Of a stretch of DNA of 16,458 nt, positions 1-6,533 are shown in pieces. The position numbers and the translations under genes are program-made. Source of the DNA: CAZYWA01 sp964650975 [NCBI: uncultured bacterium] (GTDB lineage: Bacteria; JADJOY01). The DNA lies in assembly GCA_964650975.1 (NCBI GenBank), contig CAZYWA010000134.1:1-16458 (forward strand). Reading direction: 5' to 3'. The notes below the pieces were generated by a model. The model had not been told where the DNA came from and made no database searches. It saw only the letters and a list, made by a program, of their open reading frames with translations. Numbering within the stretch: the first letter of the stretch is position 1; the number at the start of each line of letters is the position of its first letter.

Positions 1-115
1 CCGAGTCGTTGCCACCGCCCATCGTGTCGGCCCAGTCCGCGGCCGAGCAGCCGATCCAGAACGCGACCGCCAGGGCCGCCACCCTCGAGAGCCAGAATCG
101 AGCACGATTCGACAT
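1..115 (-). CDS. Lipoprotein, N-terminal part only (cut by window edge)
   Basis: The visible 38 codons begin MSNRARFWLSRVAALAVAFW and continue IGCSAAD. This is a basic n-region (Arg5, Arg7, Arg11), a hydrophobic stretch at residues 12-22 and a lipobox-like Cys23, typical of a lipoprotein signal peptide cleaved by signal peptidase II. Tryptophan at the -3 position is less usual than Leu. Ser follows the Cys, which by the E. coli Lol rule favours outer-membrane sorting. The ATG at 115-113 has the Shine-Dalgarno GGAGGTGA, and the TGA inside that motif is the stop codon of the upstream acyltransferase gene. The two genes are therefore 8 bp apart and very likely co-transcribed and translationally coupled. 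The mature protein lies outside the window, so its function is unknown. Confidence 0.75.
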   Translation of the reverse strand, partial: MSNRARFWLSRVAALAVAFWIGCSAADWADTMGGGNDS

Positions 116-123
116 GCCGCCGC

Positions 124-1638
124 TCACCTCCGCCGTGACTTCCGCGCCAGCTTCTTGGCCGGCGCCGATCGTATGCCGGCTGGCGGCTTCGCGCCACGCT
201 GGTTGCCGCGACCGCCGCTCGCGCGCCTCCGCGCGGGCCGGTCGATCGCCGCGATCAGCTCTTGCCACGAATCCTGGAACTGATCCGCGAGAGCTCCGAT
301 GTCGCTCAGCACGTCGTAGTCGCCGATCAGGCCGAATCCGAGCTTGCCGTCGTAGCTCAGCACCGCGATGCCCAGCGCCACGTTCGGTCCGAGCGGAAGG
401 TAAGGCGCGATCTCCAGCAGCCGCGCCCCGCCCACGTAGAGCGGCTGCTGCGGGCCAGGCACGTTGGTCACCACCAGGTTGAGCACCCGCTGCGCCCACT
501 GCATGCGCGCGACTTGCTGGAGCAGTGTCGCGGGCGGGGCGCCCGGCAGGTTGGTGAGGGTCTGCGCGGCGTTGGCCGCGAACGAGCGCTTCTCGAGCTC
601 GGTGCGCTTGCAGATCTCGCGATAGCGCTTCGCCGGATCTCGCTCGCCCACCGGCAGCAGCGTCGCGATCGCCGAAACCTTGTTTCCCAGGTTCTGCTTC
701 TCGGTGTCGCGACGGACACTCACGGGAATGCCGACGTGCAGGTCGACGCCCGTCACTTTCTCGCCACGATGAACGAGGTAACGGCGCAACGCACCGGCGA
801 CCACGGCGAGCGCCACGTCGTTGATGGTTCCGCCCAGCGTGTTCTTGACGCGCTTCACCTCGGCGAGCGGCACCATCACCCAGTCGACGCGCCGGTGCGG
901 ACCGATCGGCACGTTGATGCAGGTGCGCGGCGCGAGGCCCTTGCCGATCCACGAGCCCAGCCCCTCGAAGTCCTGCTTGAGGCGCTGCGCCATCGCCTCG
1001 GGATTCACCAGCACCGCGCGCGCTTGACCGAGCCACTCGCGCGAGGCCGCGGCACCCTCGGCGAAAGCGCTGCCGACGCGCTGGCCGAGCTTGGGTAGCG
1101 GGCGCGGCTTCCAAGTCTCGAGCGGAGGCGGGGCGGGTGCCTTGGCTTCCGAGTCGAAGAGCAAGGTGGCGACCTCGACGCCCGACACGCCGTCGACCAT
1201 GCAGTGATGGATCTTCCACACCAGGCCGATCTCGTCGTTCTCGAGGCCGTCGACCCAGTACATCTCCCAGAGCGGCCGCGAGCGGTCGAGCATCTGGGAG
1301 AGGATCCGCCCCGCGAGCAGCTTGAGCTCCGCGCCACCGCCTGGACGTGGCAGGCCGGTGAAGCGCACGTGGTACGCGATGTTGAAGTGCGGATCGTCGA
1401 CCCAGCTCGGGCGCCCCTGTCCGAGGGCCGGGCCCTGCACGCGCTGGCGGAAGCGCGGCGCGCGATCGAGGCGGCTCGCGGTCTGCCGGAACAGGAAGTC
1501 GCGATCGATCGCACCGTTCTTCTTGCGGATCGGTCCGCCTTCGAGACGGCACACCATGCCGACGTGCATCGGGCTGGTGAGCGTCTCGACGTGCAGGAAC
1601 ATCGCGTCGAGCGCGCTCAGACGGTCGGCATTGCTCAT
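124..1638 (-). CDS. Wax ester synthase / diacylglycerol acyltransferase (WS/DGAT family)
   Basis: The 504-residue product belongs to the bacterial WS/DGAT family, which uses acyl-CoA to esterify long-chain alcohols or diacylglycerol to make storage wax esters or triacylglycerol. The catalytic HHxxxDG motif is intact (IHHCMVDG, His144, His145, Asp149, Gly150). The usual PLWEMYWVDGL segment lies at about 122-132, and the C-terminal half carries the family's NDVALAVVAGALR segment. Length is normal for the family (about 450-500), with a basic tail. The ATG at 1638 follows GAGGT at a 5-nt spacing. The stop codon sits inside the Shine-Dalgarno of the lipoprotein gene downstream, suggesting an operon. 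Substrate preference (alcohol or diacylglycerol) cannot be read from sequence. Mycobacterial-type Tgs enzymes and bifunctional AtfA share these motifs. Confidence 0.93.
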   Translation of the reverse strand: MSNADRLSALDAMFLHVETLTSPMHVGMVCRLEGGPIRKKNGAIDRDFLFRQTASRLDRAPRFRQRVQGPALGQGRPSWVDDPHFNIAYHVRFTGLPRPGGGAELKLLAGRILSQMLDRSRPLWEMYWVDGLENDEIGLVWKIHHCMVDGVSGVEVATLLFDSEAKAPAPPPLETWKPRPLPKLGQRVGSAFAEGAAASREWLGQARAVLVNPEAMAQRLKQDFEGLGSWIGKGLAPRTCINVPIGPHRRVDWVMVPLAEVKRVKNTLGGTINDVALAVVAGALRRYLVHRGEKVTGVDLHVGIPVSVRRDTEKQNLGNKVSAIATLLPVGERDPAKRYREICKRTELEKRSFAANAAQTLTNLPGAPPATLLQQVARMQWAQRVLNLVVTNVPGPQQPLYVGGARLLEIAPYLPLGPNVALGIAVLSYDGKLGFGLIGDYDVLSDIGALADQFQDSWQELIAAIDRPARRRASGGRGNQRGAKPPAGIRSAPAKKLARKSRRR

Positions 1639-1703
1639 GGGGACCTCGATTCTGGGGAGAGTACCGATGTGGGTTCACGCGCTCAAGCGCGCGCGAGAGT
1701 GCG

Positions 1704-1796
1704 ATCGAATGGCTGGAGGGACGCGGGTCCCTCGCGTCCGCCGCGGTCGATCCCGATGCGATGCTGCGGCTGCGAGGGACCGCAGCCCTCCGGGCG
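1704..1796. repeat. REPIN-like paired palindrome, copy 1
   Basis: This intergenic element between the WS/DGAT gene and the LVIVD gene has two hairpins in inverted arrangement. The first has arms GGACGCG (1719-1725) and CGCGTCC (1733-1739). The second has arms GGCTGCG (1768-1774) and CGCAGCC (1781-1787). The outer edges are GGAGG (1715-1719) and CCTCC (1787-1791). A second copy lies at 11048-11134 on the other strand. Bases 1763-1794 (32 nt) are identical between copies. It begins about 10 bp after the LVIVD stop codon, so it could also shape the 3' end of that transcript, although no T-run follows. Confidence 0.8.
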
Positions 1797-1805
1797 ATAC
1801 GCACA

Positions 1806-3845
1806 CTACTGGACGAGCTTGGGTGCCGAAGGATCGGTGATGTCCACGACCGTGAGACCCGCCGAGCCGTCGGCGACGTAGGCGTAGCGATCGGTGAGCG
1901 CGACACCATACGCCTCGCCGCGGGTTTTCACGTGCGCGAGTTGCTTCGGCGCGTCGAGGTTTTTCACGTCGGCGAGAAACAGCCCTTCCGAATGACCGGC
2001 GACGGCCGCGAGGCCGTTCCGGACGTCGAGGCCGAACTGGAAGTCGGCGAGCCCGACGCTGCCGCGCAGCTTGGGCGCCGCGGTATTGGTGAGATCGAGC
2101 ACCTTGAGGCCGCCGGTGTAGATGCTGAGGAACGCGATCGGCCCATTGTGCGCGATGCCGACCACTTTCCGCGGGCCGCTCCAGAGCTCCGGGATCGGTT
2201 TCTTGGCGTCGGCCGGATCGGGATGCGCCGTGGGATCGAGCACCTTGAGGCCGCTCATGTAGTTCGCGTCGAGCACCAGATTGCCGGCCGCGGCCAGCGT
2301 GAAGGCATAGCCCGCGTCGCTCTTGCTGCCGGCGCGCACCGGCTTGTCGGTGTCGGTGCGCGTCAGATCCATCTCGGCGAACTGGTACATGCCCTCGGCG
2401 GTGTAGGCGCGATCGCCCACCACGCCGACCGCAAACGCGTGCTCCGGCGTGTCCCAGACGCGCACCATCTTCGGCGCCGCTGGCTCGCTCACGTCGAGCT
2501 CCACGAGGCCCATCTGTCCGGCCGCGACCAGCGCGCGGGTGCCGTCGACGCGCACCGCGTACGCGTAGTCGGTGACCGGCACGTTCGCGATCGGCTTCGG
2601 GTGTGCAGGGTCGGCGAGGTCGAGGATCTCGAGCCCGGCGGCGCCGTCTGCGAGATAAAGGTGATCGCCGGCCACGAAAGCACCGCGCCCCGTGGGGACG
2701 ATCTTGGTGCGTCCCAGGAGCTTGGGTGCGGTGGGGTCGGCGACGTCGACGAGTGCGGTGCCTTGCGACAGGAGGCCGACGAGCACGCGGTCGCCGTCGA
2801 GTGCCAGCGTGTGCGCGCAGCCGTAGATCTCGAGCGTCGAGAGCAGCTTCGGCGCCGCCGGTTCGCTCAGGTCGGCGATCGCCAGGCCGTAGGGCTCCTG
2901 TGCCAGGTAGGCGAAGTGACCGCGGACCCGCAGGTCCATGGTCTCGGCGGGCAGGTCGAGGTGTCCGACGATGCGCGGCTCGCGCGGCTGGCTCAGATCG
3001 GCCACCAGCAGATCGCGATCGACGCCCGCCAGGTATGCGTAGTGCCCCTCGATCTCGATCGCGAGCGGCGGCGGATCGATGGGCTCCCACAGCCCGGCGA
3101 CGGTAGGCGGGGGCATCGGCAATTGGGTCACGAGCGACGGATGCGCGGCGTCGGAGACGTCGACCACCAGGAGACCTTCCTTGCCGTCGGCGATGTACGC
3201 GAGGTTCCCGACCACCGCGACGTCGTTCGACCAGGGTGTATCGCGGAACGTTCCGATCAGGTGTGGGCTCCGCCGGTCGGCGACGTCGAAGATGCGCACA
3301 CCCGAATCGCGCTCGGTGGTGTAGAGACGATCGCCGGAAAGGCACAGGCCGAAGCTGTAGCCGGCGCTCGGCAGGCCGGTGATGCGCTTCGGTGCGTTGG
3401 GATCCGAGACGTCGACGACCACGAGGCCCGCGTCTCCCGCGCCGATGTAGAGCACGTTCCCGTCGAGCACCATGCCGTGGACGATGCCGCCGAGCGGAAG
3501 CTGGCCGGTGGCGTGGATGTTGGTGGGGTCGGAGAGGTCGAGCACTTCGAGGTGCGTCGCGACGCCCGCGTAGCCGCGATTTCCCGCCGCTTCGACCCAG
3601 ATGACCGGCGTGCCCCAGTAGCCGAGCAGCGGCCCGTAGTAGCCGAGGGCGCGCATCGCACCCTTCTTGAACGTCGCGACCGCGCCCGCTTCGAGGCTGC
3701 GGCCACCGTAGACGTAGAGCGCGCCGGTCACGGCGCCAGCGAAGATCAAGAGACCGAGGACGAAACGCCCGATCCGCGCCAGGCAACCCCGGCGCGGCCG
3801 CTGCGTGGGAACGGGCGACGGATTCGTGGGATCGGCGGTGGTCAC
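1806..3845 (-). CDS. Membrane-anchored LVIVD-repeat beta-propeller protein
   Basis: The 679-residue product has a short basic N-terminus, one transmembrane anchor (about residues 26-46, RFVLGLLIFAGAVTGALYVY) and then only LVIVD-type repeats to the C-terminus. Each repeat ends in a motif such as LVVVDVSDPNAPK, LAIADLSEPAAPK, LEILDLADPAHPK or LTVVDITDPSAPK. I count about 14, including two diverged ones, spaced roughly 42-50 residues, enough for two seven-bladed propellers facing the periplasm. No CxxCH or enzyme motif is seen. LVIVD proteins are thought to be extracytoplasmic scaffolds or binding domains with no settled function. The GTG start at 3845-3843 overlaps the TGA of pentaheme cytochrome B (GTGA), with no strong Shine-Dalgarno, so translation is probably coupled. 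The frame is open further upstream, but that part lies inside the cytochrome gene and is not protein-like. A role as periplasmic partner of the cytochrome is inferred from position. Confidence 0.88.
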   Translation of the reverse strand: MTTADPTNPSPVPTQRPRRGCLARIGRFVLGLLIFAGAVTGALYVYGGRSLEAGAVATFKKGAMRALGYYGPLLGYWGTPVIWVEAAGNRGYAGVATHLEVLDLSDPTNIHATGQLPLGGIVHGMVLDGNVLYIGAGDAGLVVVDVSDPNAPKRITGLPSAGYSFGLCLSGDRLYTTERDSGVRIFDVADRRSPHLIGTFRDTPWSNDVAVVGNLAYIADGKEGLLVVDVSDAAHPSLVTQLPMPPPTVAGLWEPIDPPPLAIEIEGHYAYLAGVDRDLLVADLSQPREPRIVGHLDLPAETMDLRVRGHFAYLAQEPYGLAIADLSEPAAPKLLSTLEIYGCAHTLALDGDRVLVGLLSQGTALVDVADPTAPKLLGRTKIVPTGRGAFVAGDHLYLADGAAGLEILDLADPAHPKPIANVPVTDYAYAVRVDGTRALVAAGQMGLVELDVSEPAAPKMVRVWDTPEHAFAVGVVGDRAYTAEGMYQFAEMDLTRTDTDKPVRAGSKSDAGYAFTLAAAGNLVLDANYMSGLKVLDPTAHPDPADAKKPIPELWSGPRKVVGIAHNGPIAFLSIYTGGLKVLDLTNTAAPKLRGSVGLADFQFGLDVRNGLAAVAGHSEGLFLADVKNLDAPKQLAHVKTRGEAYGVALTDRYAYVADGSAGLTVVDITDPSAPKLVQ

Positions 3846-6193
3846 GAGTCTTTCGACGGCGCGGCGGAAGAGGGTACGAACGACGTGCAAACCTTCGAGG
3901 CCGCGCTCACGTCGTCGATCTTGCAGTCGACGCTGGCGAGCACGGCCACCGGCATCGACCGGGCCCCGGGACCGTACACGAAGTCCATGAACTCCTGACG
4001 GGCGCGGCGATAGCGAAGCTCCGCCTTGACCGTGAACGGTCCCATGGTGGGTTCGCTCCAGTCGGCCGGATACTCCTCGCGCTGCTCTTTCCCGGGCGCC
4101 AGGAGCTTGACGTCGGTGAGGGCGGTGACCGCCACGATGTCGTGATGGGCGAGCGGCTTTCCGTCGGCGCCGAGCAACGTCGCGCCGAAGCGGTGGGCGG
4201 AAGGATCGAGATGGCCGGCGTCGTCGAGCGCGCCCGACGTGAAGAGCCGCTCGGAGCCGCGGCTCACCTCCACGTAGAGCCACGCTTCGTTGAGATCGAG
4301 CGAGCCGAGAGGGAAGGGATGGCCACCTCTCACGTTGGTCGCGGTGACCGCGAGGGAGCCCGGCTCGGCGCCGGCCCCTCGCCACTCGATCGCGAGATCG
4401 AAGACCGGCCGGTCGACGTGCACGCCCAGTCCGCTCGGCTCCGGAGCGTGACCGGCCAGCCAGTCGGCCAGATGCTGGTCGCCCGCTTTCGCCGATGCCA
4501 GCTGATCGACATGCGCGTCGGCGGGCACCATGTCGGCCCAGTGGTCGTTGATGCCGTACATGTGGTGGTTGGGGAAGTGGACGCCCACGCGATTGGTGGT
4601 GTCCTCGGGCATGTGGCACTGCTTGCAGCCCAGCTCGACGACGCCGAATCCCGGCGCGCCGTCGTAGGGATTGGGCAGCACCATCTGGCTTTCGTTGGGA
4701 AGCTGAATGCGGTGGCACGACCCGCAGAACTCGCGCGAGCCGAAGAGCGGTGAGTTGGAGAATCCCTTGAGGTGGATGCGCAGATCGTCACGGATCGCCT
4801 CGTGCCGAGGCGAAACGTACTCGTCACCCGCCTTCAGCAAGCCGGGAATACGCTCTTCCTCGCGCATCTCGAAGCGGCCGTTCGACGGTGGCTTCGCGAG
4901 CTCGTGGGTGAGATGGCAGCTCTTGCAGGTGACGCCCCAGTCGTCCGACATCGCCGCGTCGCTGGTCGCGAACGCGCGATCGGGGAGCACCGCCAGCACC
5001 GGCTGATGGCACGACTGGCAGAACGCGGTCTCGTCGAGCCGTCCCTGGCGCACCAGCTCGCGCATCACCTCGCGATAGAACGGATTGTTGCCGGCCAGCG
5101 CGTGCGCCGAGCCCGACCACTGGTCGAAGAGCACGTCGTGGCAGCCGCGGCAGCTCCGCACGTCCTCCATCTCGGCGAGCCACCATTCGTGCAGCGCCGC
5201 GGGCGGTGTGGGGGGAGCATGCGACGAGTCGCCACGGAAGGTCGGCGTGGGGAACACCCGCTGATTGCGATAGCTCGAAAGCTCGCCAGCGTGGGTCTTC
5301 CGGTTGGCGACGGTCAGCGTGTACGCGGCGAAGGGAATGCCCACCAGCACCACCGCCAGGCGCGCCGGCCACGGAAAGCTGGTGGGCGTGCGGCGCACGT
5401 GGTGCAACCCGAGAAACGCCGCGAGCGGCAATCCGAAGAGCGCCGCGAGCCCGTGCAGGTGGTAGTAGTAATTGCCGAAATTGTTGGCGATCGCGACGTT
5501 CACCGCGGGCACCAGATAGAAGCCCGAGGACAGCACGATCAAGAGATAGGTGTTGAGGATCAGCCCGCCGCGGGTCTTGCCCTCCTCGGTGCGCCGGTCG
5601 AGCCGCCGGAGGTAGGCGGCCGAGGCGAAGATCGTGATCACCGCGCCCAGCAGGATCGGGCGCGGCAGCTTCGAGTCGACGTTGATGAAGAGCAGCACCA
5701 GCACCAGCGCGATCGTGAACGCCGCGTGGATCGCGAGGTTGAGCTTTCCCGCGTTCCGCAGCACGTGGTGCGCGAGGTACGCGAGGTAGAGGGCCGCGAA
5801 CGCCAGTCCCGCGTCGCGATGCACGCGCGCGAGCGGGAAGTACCAGTCGGGCCAGCGGTACTGGGTCGCGAGCACCAGGCCCGATCCGACCATCAATCCG
5901 AACACCACCAGCAGCAGCACGCTCGCGCGCCGCACCGTCGCGGGACGCGCCTCGCCTCCCGAGGCCACCGACACCGCGCGCGCACGCATCGAGCGGCGCA
6001 CCAGATCGGCGGTGCCGATCGGCCCGAGCAACAGGTAGAGAAGCGTGCGCAACGGCCTCGTGAAGAAGCCCTGCGGCGCCACGATGATGCTGACGATCAG
6101 CGAAAGCGGCCACACGAAGTAGCACGCGTACAGCACCTCCTGGTGGAGGATCGCGTTCTGCTCGCCGACCAGGTCGCGGATGAGATCGTTCAT
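3842..6193 (-). CDS. Pentaheme c-type cytochrome with polytopic membrane domain (cytochrome B of the block)
   Basis: The 783-residue protein has two parts. The first ~295 residues hold about nine hydrophobic helices. Two carry His at one end and HisHis near the other (His125 with His142/143, His245/247 with His264/265), as expected for b-type haem ligands in a cytochrome b561-like bundle. The rest is soluble and has five CxxCH haem c sites at residues 348-352, 392-396, 423-427, 490-494 and 523-527, many additional His residues, and a beta-rich C-terminal domain (about 590-765) shared with the other pentaheme protein. A periplasmic haem domain receiving or passing on electrons through the membrane domain is inferred; the donor or acceptor is unknown. 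The start is weakly supported: no Shine-Dalgarno precedes ATG 6193, and the bases there form GGCGGGGCCCGCC-type dyad symmetry. Its stop overlaps the LVIVD start. Confidence 0.9.
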   Translation of the reverse strand: MNDLIRDLVGEQNAILHQEVLYACYFVWPLSLIVSIIVAPQGFFTRPLRTLLYLLLGPIGTADLVRRSMRARAVSVASGGEARPATVRRASVLLLVVFGLMVGSGLVLATQYRWPDWYFPLARVHRDAGLAFAALYLAYLAHHVLRNAGKLNLAIHAAFTIALVLVLLFINVDSKLPRPILLGAVITIFASAAYLRRLDRRTEEGKTRGGLILNTYLLIVLSSGFYLVPAVNVAIANNFGNYYYHLHGLAALFGLPLAAFLGLHHVRRTPTSFPWPARLAVVLVGIPFAAYTLTVANRKTHAGELSSYRNQRVFPTPTFRGDSSHAPPTPPAALHEWWLAEMEDVRSCRGCHDVLFDQWSGSAHALAGNNPFYREVMRELVRQGRLDETAFCQSCHQPVLAVLPDRAFATSDAAMSDDWGVTCKSCHLTHELAKPPSNGRFEMREEERIPGLLKAGDEYVSPRHEAIRDDLRIHLKGFSNSPLFGSREFCGSCHRIQLPNESQMVLPNPYDGAPGFGVVELGCKQCHMPEDTTNRVGVHFPNHHMYGINDHWADMVPADAHVDQLASAKAGDQHLADWLAGHAPEPSGLGVHVDRPVFDLAIEWRGAGAEPGSLAVTATNVRGGHPFPLGSLDLNEAWLYVEVSRGSERLFTSGALDDAGHLDPSAHRFGATLLGADGKPLAHHDIVAVTALTDVKLLAPGKEQREEYPADWSEPTMGPFTVKAELRYRRARQEFMDFVYGPGARSMPVAVLASVDCKIDDVSAASKVCTSFVPSSAAPSKDS

Positions 6194-6306
6194 TCAGGAG
6201 GCGGGGCCCGCCAATGTGGCACAGCGCCTCGCGCACGGGCCACGGGTGGAATGTTCGGCACTCGGCGATTGACAGCGCGGAGATCGCTGATGTACCGTTC
6301 CATCAT
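6190..6306 (-). CDS. Possible 38-codon leader peptide upstream of pentaheme cytochrome B
   Basis: A short frame begins with tandem ATG codons (6306-6301) preceded by CGAGGGGG. It encodes MMERYISDLRAVNRRVPNIP plus 18 residues and stops with a TGA overlapping the ATG of the cytochrome gene (ATGA). The cytochrome gene lacks its own Shine-Dalgarno, so re-initiation from this leader would explain its translation. Against it, only about 57% of the informative codons end in G or C, well below the neighbouring genes, and the frame overlaps the promoter of the antisense mini-gene. It may be plain untranslated leader. Confidence 0.25.
   Translation of the reverse strand: MMERYISDLRAVNRRVPNIPPVARARGAVPHWRAPPPE
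6269..6296 (+). promoter_or_regulatory. Putative sigma-70 promoter of the mini-gene
   Basis: A perfect -35 hexamer TTGACA (6269-6274) is followed after 16 bp by TGTACC (6291-6296), a weak -10. Transcription would begin near 6303, about 25 nt before the ATG of the 19-codon ORF, leaving room for its strong Shine-Dalgarno. The -10 matches consensus at only three of six positions. Confidence 0.45.
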
Positions 6307-6327
6307 CCCCCTCGAAGGAGGAGCACG

Positions 6328-6387
6328 ATGTCGACCTGGAGACCCGCACCGCCCGTCAAGCCGCCCAAGCCCAGCAACCCGAAGTAA
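6328..6387 (+). CDS. 19-residue Pro/Lys-rich micropeptide
   Basis: The frame encodes MSTWRPAPPVKPPKPSNPK and ends in TAA. AAGGAGGAG (6315-6323) precedes the ATG, with 6 nt between AGGAGG and the ATG. Fifteen of 17 informative codons end in G or C, as in the real genes here. A consensus -35 lies upstream and a strong terminator 21 nt downstream, so the peptide has its own transcription unit, opposite in strand to the genes on both sides. The peptide has seven prolines, four basic residues, no acidic residue and one Trp, so it should be extended (polyproline-II-like) and cationic. There is no signal sequence or membrane segment. I do not recognise it. It could be a functional micropeptide, or a translated part of a small RNA whose main role is as RNA. 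Confidence 0.6.
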   Translation: MSTWRPAPPVKPPKPSNPK

Positions 6388-6408
6388 CCTTAGACCCGGC
6401 TCAAGCGG

Positions 6409-6466
6409 AAACGATCCGAGCCGAACGGCGACCTGATGGTCGCGGTTCGGCTCGGATCGTTTTTTT
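6409..6466 (+). terminator. Rho-independent terminator of the mini-gene
   Basis: Arms 6409-6426 and 6445-6462 are fully complementary (18 bp, including AAACG/CGTTT at the base). After one G-G mismatch the stem continues for 6 bp (6428-6433 with 6438-6443) to a TGAT loop (6434-6437). Seven T residues follow (6460-6466). It is oriented for plus-strand transcription. On the minus strand the hairpin is followed by only TTT, so it may act weakly there for the spermidine-synthase-like gene. Confidence 0.9.
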
Positions 6467-6478
6467 GCTCCTGTTTCC

Positions 6479-6502
6479 TCGAGGGTCTGTTCCCACCCTC
6501 GA
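6479..6502. repeat. 8-bp hairpin after the spermidine-synthase-like gene
   Basis: Perfect arms TCGAGGGT (6479-6486) and ACCCTCGA (6495-6502) enclose an 8-nt loop, 32 nt downstream of the minus-strand stop at 6534. No T-run follows on the minus strand. It may protect the 3' end or, together with the large hairpin beyond it, help terminate. Confidence 0.5.
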
Positions 6503-6533
6503 CTGAGCGGCGCGGGCCTATTGGGGCAGCCTG

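Noticed and set aside
1761-3998. Long plus-strand open frame (745 codons) antisense to the LVIVD gene
   Set aside because: Its translation mirrors the repeats of the LVIVD gene (recurrent GVGDVxD-type text) and is an artefact of GC-rich codon bias; no domain or ribosome site.
4772-6436. Long plus-strand open frame antisense to pentaheme cytochrome B
   Set aside because: Arg/His/Gln-rich text without hydrophobic core or motif; the minus strand has five haem motifs and membrane helices.
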